Shown in pieces: positions 36,977 through 49,700 of a stretch of DNA of 64,000 nt. Both the position numbers and the translations under genes were made by a program. Source of the stretch: Helicoverpa zea (taxonomy: Eukaryota > Arthropoda > Insecta > Lepidoptera > Noctuidae); NCBI RefSeq assembly GCF_022581195.2, contig NC_061452.1:1619501-1683500 (forward strand), written 5' to 3'. The notes beneath the pieces are model-generated. The model saw nothing but the letters and a program-made list of their open reading frames with translations, had not been told where the DNA came from and did not search any database. Each line of letters starts with the position of its first letter. Position 1 is the stretch's first letter.

Positions 36977-39697
36977 CTAGGAGGTCTGGCTGGGCGCCTG
37001 GAACTTGGGCTGGATGATGGAAGTCTTGCGCAGCGGGACGGTCTCGGGCGTGGGGATGGCGTCGCCGGTCGGCAGCTTGGCGGGGGCAGCAGGCGCCTTG
37101 AACGGCTGCGCTAAGTTACCCGGCCGCTGCTTCGCCATTTGATAGTCGCCGGAATCGAAGAATTTTTGCTGTAAATTATATAACCACGTTGATTGTCACT
37201 GTTTCAAGAAAATTGAAATTCTTATCAATAAACAAATGCTTAATAAAGTTGAAGTCAAATTAGAGTAAGGACAATTTCTCCAGATATGTAGGAAATATGT
37301 AGATAAAGTAGATATTCCATTAAAAATTAAGAAAAAAATATAAAATAAGAAAAATAAAACCATGTAATGATATAATACTGACCCCCTTGGCTAGTCTCTT
37401 CTGCAGGAATGCTGAGTGTCCCCCAGGCCCTCGTCCCAGCATAGCATTTGGGAACTTCGCCTTTAACTTTGCTTCCTCCAATTTTTCCAACTCTTTCGGC
37501 TGTAACAACAAAATGCCATATATTAACCCCTAGTATGCCAGTGCGTAGATATACGCGAGACATAATTGATTTTCTATTGTTCTCTAATTAGCTGCATTCG
37601 AGAGGTTAAAACAAAACACATCTCCAAATTGGTTACCTCTTCCTTCTTGTATTAATTTGGTTGAAATTTTTCCAGATTAAACAAGCTTCATATGATCAGG
37701 ATTGATTCCATGATGGGGATTTTATGGGGCTGTTAGGCCAGGATGCTACAATTACATTGCCACAATGGACAGACTGATTAAGGATTTTGATACCAAAGTC
37801 AAAATCATATCACTTGTAAATGCATAGATGAATCATCATCTTTTGATGGTAGATTTTTAGATGTCTATTATCAGCCAGTTTCTTCATCAAAAGTAAAAGC
37901 CAAAGTAATGTCATAAAGTAAAAGTAACGGTCAAATTCGTTTTATCTATTAGTTTTGCTGTTACTTCAGCCTTGAAAAAACTAATTTGACCATTACTTTT
38001 ACTTTATGACATTACTTTGGCTTTTAGTTTTGATGAAGAAACTGGCTGTAAGACATGTTACCTATGCAAAATTTCTTCTGCCATAAAAAGTTTAAAAAAT
38101 TATGTTTGAAGTTAAAATCCAGTTCTGCAAATAACCAGTTTTCCAAAAACCATGCTATAACAGCTTTTCCAAATGTTAAAAACATAACATATGTTTATCA
38201 ACTATGCAAATATTTTCATGAGTAATAGGGTTGTTTCCTAGTATTCAGTCAATTAAAAATTTGTATATGCACCGAAAGTTAACAAAACTAGAAACACGTT
38301 AAGCTATATTATATTAATAATAACTGACCACATAATTTTTAAAAAATTAATGAAATTTAAATTTATCGTCTATTACGTCATGCCCTTGAAAACGGCGAAT
38401 CGAGTCCGATGTCGTCACTTTACATTGACAATGACAAGTATTTGACAGTGACAGTCTATGACAGGTATAAACTGAGAATTGATGTGATGTTTTCTTTAGT
38501 TTTTATTTGTATTTGAGCGAAAGAAAGTTAGAAAAGAATTATGGAGAAAGGATTTATGAAAGCTGATAGTTTTTTTGTCGCTCAATTCTTTGCTAATAAC
38601 CAAGATGACACAAATATAACCTCAATAACAAACACAAACTTTACGTTCCTTTGCACAGTTTTATTTTATCGCGTACACAACTCAAAACATTACAGGTATT
38701 TTCTTTTGTGCCCAATGTTTAAAAATAATGTAAATGTTTAAAATATTTGTTTTTGTATCTATATTATAAGAATACATTGTTAGAATTTCAAAATCAATGA
38801 CTTCTTTCTAATTAGTTTCTTCTCTTTAGATGTGCAAAGTGTAAAGGAACACATAGTATACTGTGACGTCACAGTCACGTGATCGAGCGTTTTCTGGGCA
38901 ATGTTTTAAGAAAAATAGAAAAAAATCGAATACATAAAAAGTAAAGAGATTTAAGACGCAAAATCATAGGAGGGGTGATCTTTAAATTATTTAGAAGCTA
39001 TTTAAATAGATTTTCGAAAATTGGAAACAACCCTATTGTAACCTGCAATATCATTGTATAGTAAATTAATTTTAGTTAATTGATTTTTTCAGTCCTATGT
39101 TTCACATCCTACAAACTAGTTGGCAGGGTATATAAAAATAGTACTTAACATCCTCAATAATGAATATCCCCCTTAAGTATTGTTTTTGTTTGTCATCATG
39201 AAATCAATTGATTACAAAAAAGCAGCATAATCAGATAGCAACTAACGTCATTGAAAGCATCAACACAACTGATAAGAAACCTAGGTATGCTTATATTATT
39301 GATGAAATCATCATCATCTCCAGAGCCTTTTCCCAAAACTATGTTGGGGTTGGGTTCCCGTCTAACCGGATGCAGCTGAGTATCAATGTTTTACAAGGAT
39401 AGACTGCCTCTCTGACCAACCTATATTGATAAAAAGAATACACTACAAAAAAAAAACTGTAAATTATACTACAAATTTGAATGTCTACAACGGTTAGATT
39501 TACTATTGCATTGCAATTAACGAACCAACATTCAGCTAATAAAATAAAGACCACTTTGGTGTAAGTTTAAAATAATCAGATGAATACATATAATACTCCA
39601 CCCTATGGATAATTAGAGTCTAATTTCGGTTACAAAGGCTTCAGTTAAGAGTACTTACATCCTTTGGAGGCTCAGGCTGATCAGGTGAATCACTCAT
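36977..39697 (-). CDS. endos: Alpha-endosulfine / ARPP-19 homologue
   Basis: A small cytosolic phosphoprotein. When Greatwall kinase phosphorylates it, it inhibits PP2A-B55 and permits mitotic or meiotic entry. There are three coding exons: 39697-39659, 37499-37383 and 37168-36977, giving 115 aa (family ~110-125). The conserved Greatwall site FDSGDYQMAKQ lies at residues 55-65. A C-terminal RKTS is a likely PKA site. The N-terminus is acidic/proline-rich (MSDSPDQPEPPKD). The exon 2 donor is GTCAGT. An intron acceptor just before the ATG (cag at about 39707) and a GTAAAC donor near 40059 indicate an upstream non-coding exon. Intron 1 and intron 2 hold TIR elements. The gene is divergent from SMC6 and convergent with gamma-tubulin. 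Confidence 0.95.
37872..38048. mobile_element. Palindromic MITE, family M1, copy 2
   Basis: Same family as 18306-18492: CAGCCAGTTTCTTCATCAAA... inverted at ...TTGATGAAGAAACTGGCTG. The right flank is TAA and the left is TAT, so one target copy has drifted. It lies in endosulfine intron 1. Confidence 0.82.
38224..39037. mobile_element. 814-bp TIR element in endosulfine intron 1
   Basis: The inverted ends AATAGGGTTGTTTCC and GGAAACAACCCTATT are a 15-bp perfect match. No clear target duplication was found, so the superfamily is unassigned. A 66-codon ORF (38541-38741, starting MEKGFMKADSFFVAQFF) lies inside; I do not recognise it. Confidence 0.65.
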
Positions 39698-40784
39698 TTT
39701 GACAACTGCAAAAGAAGGTAGGTATTTTAAATTATAGATATAATTGTTGCATCTAGAACATACTGCCGGCTCTATTAAGGGTTATCAAGTGCAACTAACC
39801 TACATACTAGATAGATGATAAAGATAATTGAACTACAGAAATATTTTGTTTACCCTCCCTATAAAAACAATCAATTCATACAAATGTAAAATCAGCAAGA
39901 GTAAACCTCAGTAATAAAGTTAACGGAAATTTTAACGATGCTTAGCTCTATATAATTTGAGTCAAAACGTAATTATTATTTGAAAACACATGGCTCATCG
40001 CAAAAACAATAATTTGCTAAGATAATTCAATAACATTCTATCAAAGGAAAGTTGTTTACCTTGGTATTGATCTCGGGACCAGTAACAATGAAGCTTACAA
40101 GCATCCGATTACAAATTCAACGATCAAAATGGAAATTCACTGGTATTAAAATATTTAAAAGATCAGACGATTTAACAACAAATAGCAAATTCTCGTGATT
40201 TTCGTAACGTAAAAATGGCGTTTTTAAAATGTTACTATACTATTACTTTTTATTCTACTAAAAAATATGGATCAGAATTAAATTCTTCAGAAATAAAAAA
40301 ATTAAGAGCTTATTGATTTCTATTAAACGTTTTGATTAGATAATTTCAAAATTTTTTAAGGATACAACATAATACCTGAGATGTTTCAGAAATCTGAAAG
40401 TGTCTAAATATTACCACAGGTGGGAATACGAGCAAGTTAACAACACATGCATCCGGAAAATACTAGTGAAATGTTTTTAACGCAATACAAAAATTAAGTA
40501 CTGTGTAGAAACCGGGATATAATATTAAAATAGAATATATTATTTTACCTAATTTAATAAAACCGAGTATTCATGAAAAATATTATGAAGGAACATGCAT
40601 TGGTAATGCATTGGTATGACATTTTTTTTTTAAATTAACCAACGACCAACCAACGATCTTCTATTCTCAGATAATGTCAATGTCAAGTATAGAAAACACT
40701 TGTCAATCTTGTGTTGTTACATGTACTTGTTGATACGATTTCTGAGAAGTTTGGCGCTCCGAAGTTATTAAAGTACAAAATAAA
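39698..40784. promoter_or_regulatory. Divergent promoter region endosulfine / SMC6
   Basis: About 1.1 kb lies between the two start codons. It probably contains the endosulfine non-coding first exon near 40060-40140 (minus) and the SMC6 promoter. The remainder is AT-rich with no other feature. Confidence 0.5.
40750..40757 (+). promoter_or_regulatory. E2F-like site upstream of SMC6
   Basis: TTTGGCGC is an exact match to the E2F consensus TTTSGCGC. It lies 28 bp before the SMC6 ATG, so it is in the core promoter or 5'UTR. Function is inferred from the match and the gene's role. Confidence 0.5.
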
Positions 40785-43700
40785 ATGGAATCTGACATAG
40801 TTGAAGAGGATATAGACGGTTCCATTGTCAGCATACACGTTCGTAACTTCTTTTGCCATGACAATTTGGAAGTTAATTTAAACAGAAATGTAAATTTTAT
40901 TGTTGGTCGCAACGGGAGCGGGAAAAGTGCTATTCTAACTGCGTTAGTGGTCGGCTTAGGGGGCAGAGCCTCTGCTACAAACCGCGGAAGTAATCTACAT
41001 TGTAAGTAAAACTTATTCCTTCTTAGTCTAAACGTGAAACCAAACTTATGTGCTACACCTGTTTATTATTGTAAATAATTCAATTATGCGTAGCTCTTTG
41101 TTCAAAAATACTTTGAAACTGTGAAGAATATTTTATTCCCAAAACTGTTTACTAAAATGTTATGCTAATGTTATAATAGTTCTTGAAACAAAGTGTTATA
41201 TCAAGGTGTTTACTTTTGCAGCATTCATAAAAAAGGGCGCCAACTCCGCTACAATAGAGATTAAAATCAAGAATAGCAGCCCTAAGTCCTACAAGCATCA
41301 TATTTACGGTGACTTCATAACTATTGTGAGGAATATAAATGCTTCGGGCGGCTCTAGTTATAAAGTGAAGACTGCTTCGGGTAAGTAAAGAAAGTTTGTA
41401 ATAATTTATTTCTTTCAGTACCCTTAGTATAATTTTAATAGTGTTTGGATATTTCATATCTAGTACACAGGCAGGCTATTCTTATGCAATCACTCTTTTT
41501 CTGCCTAAATATTCATAGTCAATATTGCCAATGACCTCATTTTTTGCTACATACCTATTTAAATATTGTCTATGGTTGGGAAGTCCAGACTGATAAATTG
41601 AACATTTATTTTTAACTTCTCATTTATCTGGCCAGATGAGGTCACATGTTTAGGCACACCTAGCAATAATAACATAAAACTAGGGATATCCTGAAGTTTT
41701 AAAACAATGTTTGATAAGATATATTGGAACATTGTTTTATAAATATAAAACTAGTACATACTTTATTCTTGAAATACAGATTTAGATTTCACAAATAAAA
41801 ATATAGATTTCTTGCAGTTTCACACTCGTCACAGGGGTGTTTTTGTAAAAAAAAAAAAAACCTATATCACCCAGCAATCGTGTAGCTTTCTAGCAATTAA
41901 AGAATTTTTGTAATTGGTTCATTAGTAAATGCTCGTATTCAAAGAAAATAAACAATCTTTCTTCTTTATAAAAGTTACTATAGACGATGGCTGCTCAATT
42001 AGAGTAACAATTACATTTCCATCCAAATGTATATTATTTTTACAGTTGTATTATATGTGATGTACATTGATTTAGATTCATTGATGCACTGTATTAATTT
42101 TAAGTTGTATATATATAAGTTTTTTTTTTTTCAATTAATGTAAATATTTTGTGAATATAATAATAAAAAATGATTCATCGATAAATATACAATACATGAA
42201 TATGAGGAATAGCTCTTACTCTTGCAGTTTCACCCCCTATCCTCAGAACTACTTCCTACAAACTACAAAATAGCCTGTATCTATTCTCAGGCTATAGAGT
42301 ATAGACTATTTGCAACCTATGTACATATTTTTAATTAAGTAGTATTGGTGTGAAAGATGATGACATTACTTTGATGAGAATTATATTCACAAGTATGATA
42401 TAAACAATGATTTTCAATATTAACTTGATGATTTTTTAAATCAGGAACCAGCTTATCTAATAAGAGGGATGATTCTCCTTATCATAGCACACCAATAACT
42501 TTTTCAATAATATTATCAAAACAAAATCTTCTACTTAAGGCTTAAATCTAGAATAAACTTGTCATCTAAAGGTGACACACTGACATACCCTTCTATAAAA
42601 TGGTAAAGTCGCTATTATCCTCAATTAGTCTATGTGACTGAGAACAATAGAATTCACTATCCTTGCCTATTAAATCTTATAGCCCTGTATGATGTCATAT
42701 TTTAATTTTTACTTTGTGAGTGGTTTCAAGCAATGAACTGAGTTAGCATTTAGATAATGCTATCAGTAAATAAATTTGAGTGGCTAGCTAGAACTAGAAA
42801 TCTTAAAATGTTTATTGAACAACACTTGTTCACTTATTTATACTTTTCTACACTAATACTGTAAAGAGGATTTTTTTTTTGTTTTTATCTGAGTAACAAA
42901 AATTATATTTTATCCTGGCACAAGAAGAAGTTCTTGAGACTTGGGTGAAACTACAGGAAAACAACTGGTCACGAAGATGATTTATTTCAGGTGACGTAGC
43001 TTCAACGAAATTCGAAGAAGTAAACTCAATAATTCTTGCACATGACATACAAGTTGACAACCCTATCTCAGTACTTAATCAGGATGATGCTAGAAGCTTC
43101 CATGCTTCTGATGCCAAGAAGAAGTACTCCCTGTTCCGTAAGGCGACGAACTTGGATCAGACGGAAAATAATTATAATGTAGCCATTGAAAATTGTCAGA
43201 AAGCCACTGCGATATGGAACAGGAAAAATGATGTAAGTTTCCTATATTTTCTACAACTGCATCATAAGAGAATTAATAACTTCCTCGTTTAGTCGTTCCT
43301 CAGCTGGTTATATTGCAGTAGTACCTAACTCTGTCTCCAGAGTACAACGTATCTGCATGTAGGTTTCATCTCAATCTAGTTATCTGTTTCAAAGTTTATT
43401 TCACATTCATAATATTAGGACTGATGGATTCGTTTAGTTCTGAAGACAAAATTTTATAAGAATTTGACCTGTTTAAATGATAGATAGAATATGCTTTATT
43501 GTACACCAATATAGGACAAATGTGGAAGGACGAAATAAACAAATATGCGTGAGTACAATTCTTGTTGAAAAACCAAGCTCTTCAAATCATCCTCTATTTC
43601 AGGCATGTGCAGACCTAGAAAAAGAGTACAAAAAGTGGAAGGCGAGCCACGAGCAATTGAGATCTCGTGACGAGATCAAAGCTCTTAAGACTTCTCTCCA

Positions 43701-46700
43701 GAACGAGTACTACTGGAGCGAGATCTCTGAGTTGGAGCGAGAAGCGGGGAAGATACAAGAAGAGTATGACAGGCAGAAAGCTATGATGGACAAGTTGAGG
43801 GAGAAGCTCAGTAAAATGGAACAGAATTACGGCAGCAAAACCAGTGCTATTGAGTAAGTTGATTGGCTTTACGTGAAGTTTTCACTACAGTTTTGTACCT
43901 TGTTTTCGAAACGAAACAGTAACGATAATCCTTTCAATTCTCGTATTTGTCCCAAAAATAACGCCCTACTTTTTTCCAGCGAATTACGAAACATTCTAGA
44001 CCAGAAAAATCTAGAAAAAACCGCTTTAGAGCAAGAGATGCGCGCGTTAGAGGGCGAAGTGAACAGCGTGCAGGCGGCCTGGCGCGGCTCGCAGCACAGC
44101 GCCGGCAAGTACAGCGAGTCGCTCAACCGGGAGAAGAGGAAGGTCGCCGACCTGGAGCGAGAGATACAGTACATTGGGTGAGTGGATAGTTCTAGAACAG
44201 TTACACGAAGTGAACTCTGTCATATATACTTTCTTATCTACTCCCACTATGTATTCCCGTATGTACTCTCCGTATTTGGTCCTTACGTAATCGTGTACTT
44301 CCTATTAGAAAGATTAGTAGACCCCTAATTGGCACAATAAACAGCATTCGCAGCATATCGAATATATGTGCCTAAAACCTTATTTGAGTAGTCCACCCTT
44401 ATTTAATTAAAGAATCAAATATTTATTTGCCTAAAATGCAGGTTTACGACATATAATTTTTTTTTTATCCAAGCCACACAAATTATTAGAGGTGATGATG
44501 CCTAAAGCTATGTTAGTAAGTGTCAGTGTCCATTAGGTCAGGTGCAGTTGAGTCGAATCGCGCTCAGCTAGAGGAACGCTCGGGCCGCGCTGTAGCCGCG
44601 GCGGAGGCGGCTCGCGCGCGGTACGGCACGGCGCAGCACGAGGCGGCGCAGGCGCGGGACGCCGTGGCGCACGCGCAGGCGCAGGCCGACGCGCATGCCC
44701 AGCGACAACAGCGACACAGGGACTCGCTGCGTATGTATACCACACTCTATGTTTTACGAGGCTGACTATATTATAATAATTATAAAAATAATTGGTGGTA
44801 TTTTGCTGCAATATCCTACTTATATTATAAATGTGAAAGTTTGTGAGAATGTATGGATGTATGTTTGTTATTCAATCACGCAAAAACGGCTGGACCTATT
44901 TGATTGAAATTTGGTATGTAGATAGGTGATACCCTGGATTAACACATAGGCTACTTTTTAGCAACTCACCACGCGGGCGAAACCGCTGGCAGAAGCTAGT
45001 ATTTAATAATTAAAAAGGACGAAATAAAATGTATTATTTCTTTCATGATTTTATTAGGCAGTTATTGTTCTCTTGCGCTGCATCTACACGGTGCAAGTAG
45101 CTTGCGGATGTCGAGGCACTTGCGCAGGTTATATGCATTTTAAAAACGTGCGGGTCCAGCGACTTGCGCATGTACCAAAGCAAAATACCCACCCGCGTGC
45201 TCTTGTCACTTGTGCATGTTAACTTGCACCCCGTGTGGATGCACCCTTAACGAGCGAAGCATGTTCTTGGAGCTAACAAGACAGTTGTACGCAGGGCAAC
45301 TGAAGCAACAACTGCGCGAGTTGGAGTCTCGCGGCAACGACTCGCTGGCGGTGTACGGCAGCAACATGGTGGAGCTCTGCCAGCGCGTCACCGCCGCCGC
45401 CAACAAGGGACACTTCTCGCAGAAGCCGAGGGGACCTATCGGTATGTATCGACCAGACCACGGGACTAAGGACTCCCGGATTCTTGGAAGGCGAACTTGG
45501 GGCAGAAGCCAACACTCTGAAACCCTTTTCTTAGAAGCACTCCTTAGAAGCTATTGACGTTTCGTAAGAACCTGTGGCAGGTCTATATGACATAGAAGAC
45601 CTTTGACTTTGAGTACCGACACCAAGTTTGGATTTGTCAATCTTCTATATTATATTTGTTGGACAGGGGCTTATCTGAAAGTGAAGGAGAAGAAGTGGGG
45701 CGGAGCGCTAGAGCACATCCTCGGCGGGAATGTTCAAACGTTCTGCGTGAACAATGCTGAAGACTCCAGGAAGCTTAACCAGATTATAAATCAAGTGAGT
45801 GTCATCATTATCAGTCTTAGATTACGTAGCGGTGGGGACTACAGTACATAGCGTGTTACATGAGATTAATTGGGAAATATAAGGGTGTACATAGGGTTGT
45901 ACATAAGGGGGTAGGTAATATCTATGTATAGAGACATACGATAGTATATAGGTGAACTACATAAGGGAGTTTATATAGTTGGAGTATATAAAAATAAGAG
46001 TGATGTCACAAGTTTATAAGGGCTGCATTTGATATGCATTCACGTATTAGGCAGTTTTTCAGTAAATATTAATTTTCCGTGTCAGAAAATTTCATGGTCC
46101 ACACTACAAAATCTTCACTTCAAAACCCCCTTTTCTTCCCAGGTATACGGCTCAGGTCCGAAACCAAGCGTAACATGCAGCAAGTTTCTGCCTCGCATGC
46201 ACGACGTCCGTCGCGGGCGCGTGCGGGCGCCGGGCTTCCTGTCCGCGCTGGACTCGCTGGACGTGCCCGACCCTGTCGTCGCTAACTTCCTCATCGATAA
46301 CGCTGCTATGGAGAGAGTGCTGCTTGTTCCTGAACATGGTGAGTGATAATACCAATTAATTTAGGTGATCATCTCCCGAGCTGAACCCAACGTAGTTGGG
46401 GAAAAGGCTCAGAAGCCAAGCGTGACATGCAGCAAGTTCCTGCCACGCATGCACCCAACATATTTGGGGTCGGCTACCAGTCAACCGCACGCAGCTGAGA
46501 GCCAACGAACGCCAGACAGAGCTACGTTATTTTATAAAGGCTGAAACTTTGTGTATGCATCTACCTTGCAGTGGGTATCAACGATAGACTACAACGAAGT
46601 TTGACTTACGCCGTCTTACCACAAAAACTTTTAAACGTCAGTTTATGCCTTGTCTAAAAAAATGTCAAATTATGACGTTGACATATGGTTCATTTTGGAG

Positions 46701-49700
46701 CCACATTTTTTTTAGACAAGTGTAAAACAGTGGTTAAAGTTTTTGTAGTAAGGCCAACGGTGTCTGAGGAAAATACAAAAAAAAAATACTTTACCTAACT
46801 ATTTGTTTTTTGACAGACGTATCCCTATAAATTAAAGATATGTTTACCCGTCTTCTTCTCTATCTCAGTTTGAAAACAAATTCGTTATAAGTCCTTTTTT
46901 GTACAGATGACGCGATCCGTCTATCGGACAACGAGGAGAACGTACCTGAGAATCTGCTGAAGATAGTGACGCTGGACTGTACGGAGTACCACCCCGCGCC
47001 CAACTACCGCAGCTACGGCGGCTCCGGCCGCAAGAGTCGCTTCCTGCATCTTAGCACTGCTGAGAGGAAGAAGTGAGTCACAATCTTGTCATATTGTCAT
47101 CTGCTGAACATAGTGACGCTGGACTGTACGGAGTACCACCCCGCGCCCAACTACCGCAGCTACGGCGGCTCCGGCCGCAAGAGTCGCTTCCTGCATCTTA
47201 GCACTGCTGAGAGGAAGAAGTGAGTCACAATCTTGTCATATTGTCATCTGCTGAACATAGTGACGCTGGACTGTACGGAGTACCACCCCGCGCCCAACTA
47301 CCGCAGCTACGGCGGCTCCGGCCGCAAGAGTCGCTTCCTGCATCTTAGCACTGCTGAGAGGAAGAAGTGAGTCACAATCTTGTCATATTGTCATCTGCTG
47401 AACATAGTGACGCTGGACTGTACGGAGTAACACACCGCGCCCACTTTACTTACTTTTAACTAAGTGATAAGTTGATTTTTTATCGACGACAGGATGCTGT
47501 TAATAGGCCGAATGCTTTTTTACTGTTTAAAGTATTTTAGCCCTTTCGCCCCTATTCATTCCCCTAATTAGCACTATTTTATAAACTACCAAAAGTATTT
47601 TTCCTGTAACATAAACTTAATACTTACACGCACATCGGACAATTTTTTTTTTCATTCATAAAAATAAATTAACAAACAACAGGCAAGTGATAGCCGAGAT
47701 ATCAGAAGCGGAGTCTACGCTACAATCTCTGGAAGCGAAGGCAGAACAACTGAACCAAGAAGCGAAGGAAGCGCGGGACATCGAGCGCGCGGCGTCTAAA
47801 GCGCTGCAAGCGCTGCTCACTGAACAGCACCAGAAGGACAAGGCTGCCAGACTGGCCGCTGAAGCGCTGAATCAGCAGCAGGCGCCGCAACATGCTGTGC
47901 TGGTGAGAAATATTACATACATAATTTTTTTCTTTTTTTAATTTTTTCTTCGAAATTTGAAATTAAGAGCGCCCACACAAAACTTCGATGCGATTTTGTT
48001 CGGCAGCTATGATTAGTCAAAATCCGGGAGAAGAAAAAGGCAGTGACGTAACTTTTACTTTATTTTAAACATTTTTTTAGTCACTTTTATTTTATTTTAA
48101 ACTTATATTTGTCCCAAACATATCCGAACTACTGAACTGCCAAGAAGAGATTTGGTAAAATTGATATTGCAAATATTTTTTTTACCATCTTTTCTAATAT
48201 TACAAAAACTCAACACACTAATACATATATTAGAATCAATTTGGATAATTCTTTCAGTGTCAAAAAGTTAGAATAATAACATGATTATTAACAGTTGGAT
48301 GAACTGAACATAAGCAAAGAGAGGGTGCAGACTCTACAGCGTCAGGTCGAAGAGTTGGCTACCAAGGAGACGCAGTACCGACAGACGTTAGACGAGTATG
48401 ACGTCAGAATGAAGAAGAGCAAGCACAAGCTCGCTGAGCTTAATACTAGCTGTAGGAGTATGAGAGTGAGTATATCTATACTCTATATTATACTTTGACT
48501 AACGACAACAGAAAAGAAAACTCCACTATTTAATGGATGTTATTGTACATATAAACCTTCCTCTTCAATAACTTTGTCTATTAAAAAAAAACCGCATCTA
48601 AATCCGTTGCGGAGTTTTAAATACATATTAGAAAGGCAAACATGGGGCCGAAGCCAACACGCTGCCCTTTTGAGACAACTTTAATGAAATGGTGAAAAAA
48701 CCGGCGATTATCCCCGTATATACTATTTAAATGTACCCAAGGATAATCCACGGTTCTGTGCTATACTATTGCTTACTATGGAATAAAACTACTTCGGTTA
48801 TTTTAATTAGTGAACCGGCTTATTTTTCTCTATAAAGCTCAATGTTTTATCACACCTTTTCTCCTACATAGGAAGAGATTGACCAAGAGCAAATGAAAGT
48901 GGACCAAGGCGTGACGGAACGTAAGACTCAAGAACAACGCCTTCGAGAGGACAATATCAAGTTGACGCAAGTTCAGGCCATACTTGAGGACAAACAGCGC
49001 GTTATTGTGCAGAAGATTGAGGCCGCTGAGAAACTCTGTCAGAGGGTCGAAAATCCTAGGTAAGTAGAGTAGAAAATATTATGATAAATTGGGAAGATTT
49101 TGGTTTATAAACCAGGGCTGAGGTTTGAAAGAGTTACGTTGACCCTGGAATGCAAAAAACTTAGAAGGAACAAGATTGGGTTTCGTCAGTAAAAATGTTT
49201 CACTTTGACTCATTGCAAAAATTATGATTTTCTCCGACTTCTCTTACTTTGAAAAATTGATTTGGGGAGTTCGACCTCTGTTCTCTATTTTACATCAACC
49301 ATTTCTTGCCTATTACACAGATTTAGTTTATAACCAATACAAATTCTATTAAAAGCATCTTGATCTATAAAGAAATCTACCATCCTCCATGAAAGTTTTT
49401 TTCTATCCTCATCTCTCTTATCATATGAACTGCAAGTTTAACCACCTACCAAACCCTGGGCATTTCTCAAATCCTTCGACCTCGTAAAAATAAGTATACC
49501 TCCCCAGGGACAAAGCCATAGTAACGAACGAGCTAAAGAAGATCCAGTTGAAGCTAAGCTCGATCCGCAGCGACGGGCTGACGGAGGCCGAGGTGACGGA
49601 GCGGCTGCTGCACGTCGAGCGCAAGTATAGACGCACCACACGCTCTCTGGACAAGCTCAAGGATCTTATTCACTCGGTTAGTACAACACATGTATGGTTA

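Noticed and set aside
38541..38741. 66-codon ORF starting MEKGFMKADSFF as a gene
   Set aside because: It lies within a TIR element in an intron and has no recognised domain; kept only as a note in that element.
44533..44811. Minus-strand ORF rich in Ala/Pro/Arg
   Set aside because: Shadow of the GC-rich SMC6 exon 6.
47099..47392. Repeated units as extra SMC6 exons
   Set aside because: They have donors but no acceptors, and read-through meets an in-frame TGA at once.
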